Under the pieces are notes generated by a model. It was given only the letters and a program-made list of their open reading frames with translations, was not told the DNA's origin and ran no database searches. A stretch of 64,000 nucleotides of DNA from Maribacter huludaoensis (GTDB lineage Bacteria > Bacteroidota > Bacteroidia > Flavobacteriales > Flavobacteriaceae), in NCBI RefSeq assembly GCF_029350945.1, contig NZ_JARKMS010000007.1:62001-126000 (forward strand). Reading direction: 5' to 3'. Shown here piece after piece: positions 33,406 to 41,953 of the stretch; position 1 is the first letter of the stretch, and the number at the start of each line of letters is the position of its first letter. The position numbers and the translations under genes were made by a program.

Positions 33406-34359
33406 ATGAAAGTTACAGACCATATCACCAATGCAAAGGGAAAAACACTTTTTTCTTTTGAGATTGTACCGCCGGTAAAGGGGAAAAATATTCAGGAATT
33501 GTACAATAATATTGATCCTTTAATGGAGTTTAACCCTCCGTTCATTGATGTGACTACATCGCGTGAAGAAACTATCTATATTAAGAAAGAAGGGCTTTTG
33601 GATAAGAAAACAACACGTATGAGACCTGGTACTGTAGGTATTTGTGCGTCTATTCAACATAAATATAATGTTGATACGGTGCCTCATGTGCTTTGTGGTG
33701 GTTTTACAAGGGAAGAGACGGAGTACATGTTGGTAGATTGTCATTATTTGGGCATACAGAATGTAATGGCTTTACGTGGTGATGCCCGTAGTGAGCAAAA
33801 GTATTTTGAACCTACAGAAGGCGGTCATCCATTTGCTATAGATTTGGTTAAGCAAGTGCAGGCATTAAACTGTGGTAAATATTTGCATGAAACTATAGAA
33901 AGCGAACACTGCAGTGATTTCTGTATTGGTGTGGCCGGTTATCCGGAAAAACATTTAGAATCTCCATCATTACAATCGGACCTAAAGCGATTAAAGGAAA
34001 AGGTAGATGCCGGTGCGGATTATGTGGTTACGCAAATGTTCTTTGATAATAAAAAGTATTTTGAATTTGTAGAAGCAGCAAAGGAAATTGGAATTACCGT
34101 ACCTATTATACCGGGCATTAAGCCTATTGCCGTAAAGAGGCACATGCAATTATTGCCGCAGGTATTTAGAATAGATATGCCACAAGATTTAATAGAAGCT
34201 GTTGATGCTTGCGCCACCAATAAAGATGTACGTAAAGTGGGTATAGAATGGGCAATACAACAGTCTAAAGAATTGAAGGCGGCAGGTGTTCCTGTATTGC
34301 ATTACTATTCTATGGGGAAATCCGATAATATTAAGGCGATAGCGGAAGCACTATTTTAA
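33406..34359 (+). CDS. metF: Methylenetetrahydrofolate reductase
   Basis: 317-residue FAD enzyme reducing methylene-THF to methyl-THF, the methyl donor for the metH products upstream. Motifs: FSFEIVPPVKG, FIDVTTSREE, LRGDAR, FCIGVAGYPEKHLESPS and DYVVTQMFFDNKKYFEF. Full length. It follows metH after a 176-base gap that contains the structured element at 33231-33340, and is probably part of the same SAM-controlled unit. Confidence 0.97.
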   Translation: MKVTDHITNAKGKTLFSFEIVPPVKGKNIQELYNNIDPLMEFNPPFIDVTTSREETIYIKKEGLLDKKTTRMRPGTVGICASIQHKYNVDTVPHVLCGGFTREETEYMLVDCHYLGIQNVMALRGDARSEQKYFEPTEGGHPFAIDLVKQVQALNCGKYLHETIESEHCSDFCIGVAGYPEKHLESPSLQSDLKRLKEKVDAGADYVVTQMFFDNKKYFEFVEAAKEIGITVPIIPGIKPIAVKRHMQLLPQVFRIDMPQDLIEAVDACATNKDVRKVGIEWAIQQSKELKAAGVPVLHYYSMGKSDNIKAIAEALF

Positions 34360-34362
34360 AGG

Positions 34363-34452
34363 TTTAGAAAGTATTTAGTAGAGCGTATTAAATACAAAAT
34401 ATCCGATAATGATAATACTTTGTACTTAATACTTCGTACTTGATACTTATAA
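34363..34452 (+). repeat. Degenerate decamer-type repeats after metF
   Basis: Repeated variants of AAGTAT/AAGTAC: AAGTATTTAGTA near 34369 and, in opposite orientation, TACTTTGTACTTAATACTTC with TACTTGATACTT at 34416-34449. The same units occur at 58227-58262. It fills the gap before the next gene. Confidence 0.6.
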
Positions 34453-34467
34453 CTATTTTTGCCTACA

Positions 34468-35565
34468 ATGAATTTTAAGTTTCTAACCATTGTAATGCTA
34501 TCGGTAAGTTTTTGCTTTGCGCAAGAAGTTACCGAAAAAAAGAAGTACACGTTTGATGCCAACCAATTCTATGGTTCCATCATACTGCACAATCCAGATA
34601 TTTCGCATTTGATCACATCGCACCCGGCAGGGGTTATTTTAAGTTATAACCGCAGAACGTATGGGGAAGAAGAATGGGAAGAGTTGTATAATTATCCGGA
34701 TCTGGGTTACTCCTTTATTTATCAGAATACGAACAACAGCACGTTGGGCGATAATTATGGTTTGTATGCGCACTACAATTTTTACTTTTTTAGGCGGAAC
34801 ATGCAATTACGCGTAGGGCAAGGTATTGCATACGCTACTAATCCGTACGATAAAGAGACTAATTTTAGAAATAATGCCTACGGCTCGGATTTTTTAAGTT
34901 CAACCTACTTAATGCTGAACTATCATAAAGAGAATATTATAAAAGGATTGGGATTTAAGGCTGGTGTGTCCGTAATTCACTATTCCAACGCCAATTTTAG
35001 GGCACCGAATACGTCTACTAATACCTTGGCATTTAATGCCGGTTTTGTATATGATCTAGATGGTGGCGCTGAAATTGATTATGTACACAGGGAAAAGGAA
35101 AAATTGACTGAGCCATTACGTTACAATTTTGCGTTGAGAGCTGGTTTAAACGAGAGTGATGTTATTGATTCCGGTCAATATGGCTTTGTAGTGCTTTCTG
35201 CCTATGCCGATAAAAGGGTTGGAAGAAAAAGTGCTCTTCAAGTGGGAACAGATATATACTTTTCTAATTTTTTGAAAGAGTTGATCAGGTATCAAAGTAT
35301 TGCTTTCCCAGAGAATAATGTGGATGCGGATGATGATTATAAAAGGGTAGGTGTATTTGCGGGTCATGAACTGTTCATTAATGAAATGTCCGTCATTTCA
35401 CAATTTGGCTACTACGTGTATTATCCGTTCGATTTTGAAGGTCGCACCTATTTGCGTGTGGGATTAAAGCGCTATTTTGGAGATAGAGTTTTTGGGGCGG
35501 TAACCTTAAAGTCTCACGGCGCAAAAGCGGAAGCGGTAGAATTTGGGATAGGAATACGATTGTAG
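34468..35565 (+). CDS. PagL-like acyloxyacyl hydrolase / outer-membrane beta-barrel protein
   Basis: 365 residues with an N-terminal signal peptide (FLTIVMLSVSFCFAQ) and predominantly beta-strand sequence ending in LKSHGAKAEAVEFGIGIRL, as in outer-membrane barrels. The segment VIHYSNANFRAPNTSTNT matches the His-Ser catalytic region of the lipid A 3-O-deacylase PagL. The protein is much longer than Pseudomonas PagL (about 170), as in other Bacteroidetes members. Lipid A or another acylated envelope lipid is the likely substrate. ATG at 34468 is preferred to an upstream TTG because it starts the signal peptide; TATTTTTG at 34454-34461 is unusually close to the start. Confidence 0.75.
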   Translation: MNFKFLTIVMLSVSFCFAQEVTEKKKYTFDANQFYGSIILHNPDISHLITSHPAGVILSYNRRTYGEEEWEELYNYPDLGYSFIYQNTNNSTLGDNYGLYAHYNFYFFRRNMQLRVGQGIAYATNPYDKETNFRNNAYGSDFLSSTYLMLNYHKENIIKGLGFKAGVSVIHYSNANFRAPNTSTNTLAFNAGFVYDLDGGAEIDYVHREKEKLTEPLRYNFALRAGLNESDVIDSGQYGFVVLSAYADKRVGRKSALQVGTDIYFSNFLKELIRYQSIAFPENNVDADDDYKRVGVFAGHELFINEMSVISQFGYYVYYPFDFEGRTYLRVGLKRYFGDRVFGAVTLKSHGAKAEAVEFGIGIRL

Positions 35566-35569
35566 AAAT

Positions 35570-36385
35570 ATGATGTTAGAAAATAGAAAACATAAAATAG
35601 ACATTTGGACAAAAGGGATGTGCCAAACATTTTTGACCTTCACTACTATGTTTGTTTTACTGGTCATAGCTAATTCTTGCGATTCAGAAAACGCTTCGGA
35701 TTGTTTTCAGAGTACAGGTGATATGATACGAGAGGAAGTTACAGTAGCTGAATTTACGAGTATTACCGTATTTGAAAATGTGACTTTGGTTATAAAACAA
35801 GGCGACACTCAAAAAGTAGAAATAGAAACCGGTGAAAATCTTAGAAATGAGGTTTCTGCTGTTGTGGAAGATGGTCAATTATTACTGACCGATACGAACG
35901 ATTGTAATTATGTAAGAGATTATGCTACCACTACGATCTACGTAACTACCCCTAATTTGACCAGTATACGTAGCAGTACAGGTTTTCCTATTAAGAGTGA
36001 CGGGGTTTTGGCTTTTGATAGCTTAAGATTGTTGTCTGAAAGTTTTACGAATCCGGAAGCAGAAACAACAGATGGGGAATTTGATTTAGATTTAGAAGTG
36101 GCTTCGTTAAGTTTAACGGTTAACGGCATTGCCTATTTTAAGTTGAAAGGAACAGCGGAAAGTATGAGTATTACCATAGCTGCAGGTGATTCTAGAATTG
36201 AGGCTGAAGCATTGATCGCTGATCGGGTTACTATAAACCATAGAGGTTCAAATGATATTTTAGTGAATCCGCAAGAAAGTCTTACCGGAGTATTAAGGGG
36301 TACTGGCGATGTACAAAGCTATAACCGCCCGGAAACCGTTGAAGTGGAAGAATTGTATAACGGAAGATTGATTTTTGTGGAATGA
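35570..36385 (+). CDS. GIN-domain (DUF2807) lipoprotein
   Basis: 271 residues with a basic start, a hydrophobic segment and a lipobox (VIANSC). The mature part is a right-handed beta-helix type DUF2807 (head GIN) domain: FTSITVFENVTLVIKQGDT, VTTPNLTSIRSSTG and SNDILVNPQESLTGVLRGTG. Function of the family is unknown; members are envelope-attached. It begins 4 bases after the PagL-like gene and overlaps the next gene by ATGA, so the three form an operon. Start is ATG 35570 or 35573. Confidence 0.85.
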   Translation: MMLENRKHKIDIWTKGMCQTFLTFTTMFVLLVIANSCDSENASDCFQSTGDMIREEVTVAEFTSITVFENVTLVIKQGDTQKVEIETGENLRNEVSAVVEDGQLLLTDTNDCNYVRDYATTTIYVTTPNLTSIRSSTGFPIKSDGVLAFDSLRLLSESFTNPEAETTDGEFDLDLEVASLSLTVNGIAYFKLKGTAESMSITIAAGDSRIEAEALIADRVTINHRGSNDILVNPQESLTGVLRGTGDVQSYNRPETVEVEELYNGRLIFVE

Positions 36386-37509
36386 ATCCCATTTTAAAAT
36401 ATCTGAAAAATGTATTCGCTACTAAACGAGTGTTGGGAGATGACCCGACTTTGACCGGATTGGTAAAAGCAGATGCTGTTTTACAAGATATGTATGCCGA
36501 TGATAAATTTCCAGGATTGGCAATTACGGTTTTAAAAGAAGGAAAAACCATTTTCCAAAAAGGGTATGGGTATGCGGATTTAGATACCAAAAAATATGTA
36601 GACCCAAAATCCTCAATTTTTAGAATTGCAAGTGTATCCAAGCCTATAGCGGCTACCGCATTGGCACATATGGTGCAAGAAGGATTGATCTCATTAGACA
36701 AATCTTTCTATGCCTATCTGCCAGATTACCCCAAGAAAAAGTGGGATTTCACTATTCGTCAATTGGCTAGCCACACTGCAGGTATACGTGTGTATAAAGG
36801 CAAGGAATTCGCCTTGAACGAACCTTTTGGCATAAAGGATAGTTTATCAATCTTTAAAAACGATCCGTTGGTATTTGAACCAGGTACCGAATATTTGTAT
36901 AATAGTTTTGATTGGGTAATGATTTCGGCGGCCATGCAAGAAGCAAGTGGTATTCCGTTTGAAGCATATGTGCAGGAGAAAGTATTGGGTCTCTTGGGAA
37001 TGAAAAACACATACATACCAAGAAGGCATCCTGATGATAACCTTAAGCAATCTGATATAGATGTGAATGCTATTGAAACATCCGAAGCACAGAACAATGT
37101 AACTTCATTTTATACCAAAAGTATGTCCGGGTTTAGAAAAGCGACTTCCGTAGACATCTTTTACAAGCTTGCTGGTGGAGGTTATTTATCAACTTCAGAA
37201 GATATTGCAAAATTCGGTCAGGCATTTTTAGATCAAAAAGTAGGAATAAAAGAAGCCGTTTTGAATCAATTTTTAACTGCTCAGCTAGTAAACGGTAATT
37301 CTACATACTACGGTTTAGGTTGGCAAGTAAGTGAAGATGCCAAAGGGCGTAAGTTTTTTGGACATGTGGGTAGTGGGGTAGGAGGGTATTCCAATTTTTT
37401 CGTGTATCCAAAAGAGCAATTGGTATTTTCAATTCTGATCAATAGTACAGACCCTAAAGTACAAGAAGATCTTGATGTTGTGATAGATAGTATATTGAAC
37501 GTAACGTAA
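36382..37509 (+). CDS. Serine hydrolase of the beta-lactamase / class C (AmpC-like) family
   Basis: 375 residues. Active-site elements of the family: SxxK in FRIASVSKPIAATAL, the Tyr motif in YLYNSFDWVMIS and the third element HVGSGVGG near the C terminus. No signal peptide is obvious at the start (MNPILKYLKNVF), so it may be cytoplasmic, or have a start different from that shown. Members act as D-aminopeptidases, esterases or PBP-like enzymes; a true beta-lactamase role is not implied. Overlaps the GIN-domain gene by 4 bases (ATGA). Confidence 0.87.
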   Translation: MNPILKYLKNVFATKRVLGDDPTLTGLVKADAVLQDMYADDKFPGLAITVLKEGKTIFQKGYGYADLDTKKYVDPKSSIFRIASVSKPIAATALAHMVQEGLISLDKSFYAYLPDYPKKKWDFTIRQLASHTAGIRVYKGKEFALNEPFGIKDSLSIFKNDPLVFEPGTEYLYNSFDWVMISAAMQEASGIPFEAYVQEKVLGLLGMKNTYIPRRHPDDNLKQSDIDVNAIETSEAQNNVTSFYTKSMSGFRKATSVDIFYKLAGGGYLSTSEDIAKFGQAFLDQKVGIKEAVLNQFLTAQLVNGNSTYYGLGWQVSEDAKGRKFFGHVGSGVGGYSNFFVYPKEQLVFSILINSTDPKVQEDLDVVIDSILNVT

Positions 37510-37557
37510 GTTTTAATAAAAAGTTACCAATGTTATTTAATAGTATACTCTTACAAT

Positions 37558-37592
37558 TTTGACAACTTTTTTCAGTTAGTACTTAATATTTG
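37558..37592 (+). promoter_or_regulatory. Candidate promoter of the lipoprotein gene at 37627
   Basis: TTTG at 37558-37561 and AATATTTG at 37585-37592 (7 of 8 to TAnnTTTG), 23 bases apart, with a short leader to the ATG at 37627. Confidence 0.45.
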
Positions 37593-37626
37593 TATCGTAA
37601 ATATTAACAAACAACCAATCGTAATT

Positions 37627-38736
37627 ATGAAAAAACCTAATTTATTTATCTTGTTCTTTTTAAGTATCATCATTTTTTCTTGTTCAAAAGATGATAGTAA
37701 TGGCAGTTTCTCCGATGATATAGATCCAGATGGAGTTAATGTAAAAGAAGAAGTTTTATTAGATATAAATGCAACCTCTTCTGGAATTGCAATAGAAGGG
37801 GCTACATTGAATGATGGCGGAGTAACGCCAACAGGAGGTGTAGATTTTAGTTTGGATTATACTTCTCAAACTGCATTTCAAGACTATGGATTTGAAATAA
37901 TTTTTGATGCACCAACAGATTTTGCCGGAGCCTATATTCAGTTGTTCGATGAAAATGGAATGGCAGATAGTTATATAGATGTACCTTCAAGTGCTACAGA
38001 AGCATATTATGGAGGCAAATTCTTATCAAAAGAAAGAAAAGATATTTTCACTAAAAAAGGAGCGTCTACCCAAAAAGATGAAGATACTGTAATAGATGTA
38101 AATTTTTCTAATACTGTTCCTGCCGGAACATTCTGTTATGCAATTTGTGTGTATGATAGCCAAGGTAACATTAGTCAACCAGTAGAAGTATGTGTAACAG
38201 TTGAGTCTTGGGGAGGTAATGTAAATCTTGTGGGCGACTGGGATTTTACAAAACAAATAGATAATGGAGAAACTATTGCAGTTGGTGAAGAAACATGTGA
38301 AAGTTATGACTCTACGCTAAATTGCGATAATGGAACTCAACGAGAGGTAGAACTGGATGAATGTTATACACTTAATAATCTACTGATTACATTTAATGAA
38401 AACGGGACCTATTTCTTTAGTCAAGAATCCAATTATAAAAGCTATGATTACGCTGCATCTAATGAGTCTTGCGAGGTTATATATGAAGAAGATGGTGGTG
38501 AGGCCTATACATCTTCAGGCAACTGGGCTTTTAACGAAGAGGAGAATATTTTGACCTTGGTAGAATTTGAATATACTGAAACTGGAGACGGTGAAACTTA
38601 TACGGACGTAGAACCAGATGGTTACTTATTGTTAGAAGGAGAAATAAGACTTTCAGCTAATGAATTAATAATTTCAGAATCGGATACTTTTAATGGAGAA
38701 ACAGAACTTTACGAATATTTTTTCAGTAAAAAGTAA
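37627..38736 (+). CDS. Secreted lipoprotein with C-terminal lipocalin-like region
   Basis: 369 residues. Type II signal peptide ending FSCSKDDSNGS. Residues about 40-195 are a beta-sandwich-like part (FDAPTDFAGAYIQLFDENG); from about 200, LVGDWDFTKQIDNGETIAVG opens a lipocalin-like domain with cysteines (EETCESYDSTLNCDNGT). Acidic, no enzyme motifs. The function is unknown. Single gene with its own promoter and terminator. Confidence 0.75.
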   Translation: MKKPNLFILFFLSIIIFSCSKDDSNGSFSDDIDPDGVNVKEEVLLDINATSSGIAIEGATLNDGGVTPTGGVDFSLDYTSQTAFQDYGFEIIFDAPTDFAGAYIQLFDENGMADSYIDVPSSATEAYYGGKFLSKERKDIFTKKGASTQKDEDTVIDVNFSNTVPAGTFCYAICVYDSQGNISQPVEVCVTVESWGGNVNLVGDWDFTKQIDNGETIAVGEETCESYDSTLNCDNGTQREVELDECYTLNNLLITFNENGTYFFSQESNYKSYDYAASNESCEVIYEEDGGEAYTSSGNWAFNEEENILTLVEFEYTETGDGETYTDVEPDGYLLLEGEIRLSANELIISESDTFNGETELYEYFFSKK

Positions 38737-38756
38737 GGACAAATAATTAGTTTGTT

Positions 38757-38786
38757 TAAAAGACCTCTTTCTAGAGGTCTTTTTTA
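38757..38786 (+). terminator. Terminator of the lipoprotein gene
   Basis: AGACCTCT (38761-38768) pairs with AGAGGTCT (38773-38780) around TTCT, followed by TTTTTATTT. Confidence 0.9.
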
Positions 38787-38930
38787 TTTCTATTGGTAAT
38801 TCATGTTTAATTTAATTTTTAACACAAAACCTTCGTATTTTGAGATAGAAATTGAATTTTTTAAAATAATAAAACGGAAAACGACCATTTTTAAATATAA
38901 TTACTACATTAGCCACAGATTACAAAAGTG

Positions 38931-39002
38931 ATGACAAAACAATATTTCTGGAACGGTTTTTATTTTTACTTCTTTTTTAAGAGAGGTACGGGACTGTTGT
39001 AG
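38931..39002 (+). CDS. Aromatic-rich leader peptide of a transcription attenuator
   Basis: 23 codons from ATG to TAG. Ten of 23 residues are aromatic: Tyr-Phe-Trp at 5-7 and an unbroken run Phe-Tyr-Phe-Tyr-Phe-Phe-Phe at 10-16, then KRGTGLL. It ends 26 bases before a perfect terminator hairpin and 75 bases before pheA, the first gene of an aromatic amino acid operon. This is the classical design of ribosome-mediated attenuation (compare pheL/pheST leaders of enterobacteria): shortage of charged Phe/Tyr (Trp) tRNA stalls the ribosome in the run and favours readthrough. It is too short for ordinary gene finders. Confidence 0.88.
   Translation: MTKQYFWNGFYFYFFFKRGTGLL
38985..38994 (+). promoter_or_regulatory. 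Candidate antiterminator strand of the attenuator
   Basis: GGTACGGGAC, in the last codons of the leader peptide, can pair with the 5' half of the terminator: GGGAC with GTTCC (39031-39035) and GTAC with GTAC (39039-39042). This would compete with the terminator hairpin. The exact switch geometry relative to the stalled ribosome is inferred. Confidence 0.45.
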
Positions 39003-39028
39003 TATATTTTAAATATAAAATAGAATCT

Positions 39029-39060
39029 AAGTTCCGATGTACATCGGAACTTTTTTTTTG
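39029..39060 (+). terminator. Attenuator terminator before pheA
   Basis: AAGTTCCGATGT followed at once by its exact reverse complement ACATCGGAACTT (a perfect 24-base palindrome, 39029-39052), running into nine T. It stands between the leader peptide and the pheA start, in a place where a constitutive terminator would silence the operon. Confidence 0.92.
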
Positions 39061-39077
39061 AATAAAACGGAGCAAAA

Positions 39078-39905
39078 GTGAGTCTAAAAATAGCCATACA
39101 GGGAATAAAGGGCAGTAACCACCATCAAGTGGCAAAAGATTGTTATGGAGATGATATTGAGTTGGTAGAATGCCTTTCTTTTGATGCTCTGGTAGATAAG
39201 TTGTTGACCAAAGAAGCGGATCAGGGTGTTATGGCCATTGAAAATTCCATTGCAGGATCGATCATTCCTAATTATGCTTTGGTAAACCATAATGACCTAC
39301 ACATCATTGGGGAGTATTATTTAAACATCCATCACAATTTAATGGTATTAAAAGGCCAGAAGATTGAGGATATAACAGAAGTAAGTTCACACCCAATGGC
39401 ACTATTGCAGTGTAAGGAATATTTTAGACAATATCCGCATATAAAATTGGTGGAAGACGTAGATACTGCAGAGACCGCAAAACGAATTCAAAAAGAAAAA
39501 CTTAAGCATGTAGCGGCTATTGCTCCTAACGTTGCGGCAGAATTATATGGGTTGGACATCGTAGCGAACGACATACAAACCATTCAAAATAATGCTACGC
39601 GTTTTATCATTGTAAAAACAAAAAATGATGCACTGCCAGAGGCAGAGATCAGTAAGGCATCTTTACGGTTTTTAACAGACCATAAAAGAGGTAGTTTGGC
39701 GGCAGTGCTTAATGTTATGAGCGATTGTAGATTGAATTTAACCAAAATACAGTCGTTACCGGTGATAGAAACACCTTGGAAATATGCTTTTTTTGTTGAT
39801 GTAACTTTTAATGATTATGCAGATTTTACGAAGGCTAAAAGTCTATTGAACATCATGGCGGAAGACTTTAAGATTTTGGGTGAATATAAAAATGTAAGAC
39901 AATGA
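39078..39905 (+). CDS. pheA: Prephenate dehydratase
   Basis: 275 residues, catalysing prephenate to phenylpyruvate. The catalytic domain shows IAIQGIKGSNHHQVA, VMAIENSIAGSIIPNY, SHPMALLQC and the NNATRFIIV motif (Thr-Arg-Phe, substrate binding). A C-terminal ACT domain (RGSLAAVLNVMSDCRLNLTK) probably senses phenylalanine. There is no chorismate mutase domain; that activity is fused to the DAHP synthase three genes on. Start is GTG at 39078, preceded by a GGAG at suitable distance, a rare Shine-Dalgarno-like site for this genome. First gene after the attenuator. Confidence 0.95.
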   Translation: MSLKIAIQGIKGSNHHQVAKDCYGDDIELVECLSFDALVDKLLTKEADQGVMAIENSIAGSIIPNYALVNHNDLHIIGEYYLNIHHNLMVLKGQKIEDITEVSSHPMALLQCKEYFRQYPHIKLVEDVDTAETAKRIQKEKLKHVAAIAPNVAAELYGLDIVANDIQTIQNNATRFIIVKTKNDALPEAEISKASLRFLTDHKRGSLAAVLNVMSDCRLNLTKIQSLPVIETPWKYAFFVDVTFNDYADFTKAKSLLNIMAEDFKILGEYKNVRQ

Positions 39906-41050
39906 TACGTACTGCCAAAAGGTTAGATACCATACAGGAATACTACTTCTCAAAAAAATTGAGAGAAGTTCGTGGTTTAATGGCACAAGGTAAACCTATC
40001 ATTAATATGGGTATTGGTAGTCCTGATCTGGCTCCGTCCCAAGAGGTTTTAAAAGCCATACAAGCAGCAGTGTTAGAGACCGGTGCGCACCAATACCAAA
40101 GTTACCAAGGCTTGCCTCAGTTAAGAGATGCCATAGCCAATTTTTATAAGAATAAATTTAGTGTTGCCGCAGACGCAAATACCGAAATTTTGCCATTAAT
40201 GGGATCTAAGGAAGGTATTATGCATATAAGCCTTGCTTTTTTGAACGAGGGTGATGAGGTATTAATACCAAATCCTGGGTACCCAACATACACCTCTGTA
40301 ACCAATTTGATAGGGGCCGTGCCAAAATACTATGATTTAACCGCTGATAATGGTTGGTTTCCAGATTTGGAGGCATTGGCAAAGCAAGATTTATCAAGGG
40401 TAAAGGTGATGTGGTTAAGCTATCCTCATATGCCAACAGGTGCTACGGCAACCAAAGAGCAGTTTATAAAGATGGTGGCATTTGCCCAAGATCATGATAT
40501 TTTATTGGTGAACGATAATCCATATAGTTTTGTCCTGAATGACGAACCTGCCAGTATTTTAAGCTTGCCCAATGCAAAAAAGGTGTGTTTAGAATTGAAT
40601 TCTTTGAGTAAAACGTTCAACATGGCCGGCTGGCGTGTAGGTTTTGTTTTGGGTAGCGATGAGCATATCAATGCTATTTTAAAGGTGAAGAGCAATATGG
40701 ACTCCGGTATGTTCTACGGAATACAAAAAGGGGCAATTGCCGCTTTGAATAGCAGTGATGACTGGTTTAAGGAACTAAATGAAATTTATGGTAAGCGAAG
40801 AGAATTGATCTATAAGTTGGTAGACAAGCTTGGATGTTCATATGATCGTAACGCAGTAGGCATGTTCGTTTGGGCCAAATTGCCGGAAGGCAGTGTATCA
40901 TCAGAAGAGTTCATAGATGATATTTTATATAATAAAGATCTGTTTATTACGCCAGGAACCATTTTTGGGAGTAATGGTGAAGGCTATATTCGTTTTTCAC
41001 TATGTATAACGGAGCATAAAATAGAAGAGGCAATAAAAAGATTTGAATAA
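39902..41050 (+). CDS. Class I/II aminotransferase, probable aromatic or prephenate aminotransferase
   Basis: 382-residue fold-type I PLP enzyme. It shows NMGIGSPDLAPSQEVLKAI, PLMGSKEGIMHISLAFL, LIPNPGYPTYTSV and the lysine block LNSLSKTFNMAGWRVGF. It overlaps pheA by ATGA and precedes tyrA, so it most likely transaminates phenylpyruvate and hydroxyphenylpyruvate (or prephenate) in this pathway. Similarity to LL-diaminopimelate aminotransferases is an alternative from sequence alone. Confidence 0.88.
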   Translation: MIRTAKRLDTIQEYYFSKKLREVRGLMAQGKPIINMGIGSPDLAPSQEVLKAIQAAVLETGAHQYQSYQGLPQLRDAIANFYKNKFSVAADANTEILPLMGSKEGIMHISLAFLNEGDEVLIPNPGYPTYTSVTNLIGAVPKYYDLTADNGWFPDLEALAKQDLSRVKVMWLSYPHMPTGATATKEQFIKMVAFAQDHDILLVNDNPYSFVLNDEPASILSLPNAKKVCLELNSLSKTFNMAGWRVGFVLGSDEHINAILKVKSNMDSGMFYGIQKGAIAALNSSDDWFKELNEIYGKRRELIYKLVDKLGCSYDRNAVGMFVWAKLPEGSVSSEEFIDDILYNKDLFITPGTIFGSNGEGYIRFSLCITEHKIEEAIKRFE

Positions 41051-41080
41051 TAGGTCTTAAGACTAAAGCGTAGCTTTAAA

Positions 41081-41947
41081 ATGAATGTATTTGTAATAGG
41101 TATCGGTTTAATAGGAGGTTCTTTGGCGAAAGACATAAAGTCGGCATTCGACAATGTTACCGTTTATGGCATAGAATCTAATGAGGCAAACTTGGCTGAA
41201 GCATTGTCTTTGGGTATTATAGATAAAAAAGCTACCTATCAAGATTTACAATTGGCAGATATGGTCATTGTAAGTATACCGGTAGATGTTATGGTTACCG
41301 AGCTTCCTGTTATTTTGAATGCCGTTCATGAAGATTGTGTTGTTTTTGATGTTGGGTCTACCAAATCCATGATTTGCAAGGTGTTGGAAAATCATCCTAA
41401 GAGAAGAAACTTTTTGGCATGTCATCCTATTGCAGGAACGGAGTTTTCGGGTCCGTCCGCAGCGATCAACAATTTATTCAAAGACAAAACAAATATTATT
41501 TGTGAGGTAGAGTTAACGGCATTTAAGCTCCAAGAAAGAGCGTTAAAAGTTTTTCAAGCTATTGGCATGAGAATACGTTATATGAACCCCGTTGCTCATG
41601 ATAAGCATATTGCATACGTATCCCATTTATCGCACATAAGTTCGTTCATGTTGGGTAAAACAGTGATCGAGAAAGAGAAGAACGAGCGTGATATTTTTGA
41701 CATGGCCGGTAGTGGGTTTGAAAGCACGGTGCGTTTGGCAAAGAGTTCTCCTGCCATGTGGACACCTATTTTTAAACAGAATAAGGAGAATGTGGTAGAA
41801 ACTTTGGAGGAGTACATTCAAAATCTAACCGCATTTAAGGAACTGTTGTTGAAAGATGATTATGAGGGCATTTATAATGAAATGAATAATACGAATAAGA
41901 TTAAAGGAATATTAAAAAGAAATACCGTTAAACAAGAAATAGAATAA
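41081..41947 (+). CDS. tyrA: Prephenate dehydrogenase
   Basis: 288 residues. NAD(P)-binding FVIGIGLIGGSLAKDI with an acidic residue after the second strand (YGIESNE) suggesting NAD. Active-site segments: ACHPIAGTEFSGPSAAI, and the histidine region AYVSHLSHISSFML. It oxidatively decarboxylates prephenate to 4-hydroxyphenylpyruvate for tyrosine. No ACT or chorismate mutase domain. The short gap before it holds two small palindromes (GTCTTAAGAC; TAAAGC-GTA-GCTTTA). Confidence 0.93.
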   Translation: MNVFVIGIGLIGGSLAKDIKSAFDNVTVYGIESNEANLAEALSLGIIDKKATYQDLQLADMVIVSIPVDVMVTELPVILNAVHEDCVVFDVGSTKSMICKVLENHPKRRNFLACHPIAGTEFSGPSAAINNLFKDKTNIICEVELTAFKLQERALKVFQAIGMRIRYMNPVAHDKHIAYVSHLSHISSFMLGKTVIEKEKNERDIFDMAGSGFESTVRLAKSSPAMWTPIFKQNKENVVETLEEYIQNLTAFKELLLKDDYEGIYNEMNNTNKIKGILKRNTVKQEIE

Positions 41948-41953
41948 GTAAAA

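Noticed and set aside
36382-37509. Antibiotic-resistance beta-lactamase
   Set aside because: The family motifs are shared by many esterases and peptidases, and no signal peptide is evident; resistance is not supported.
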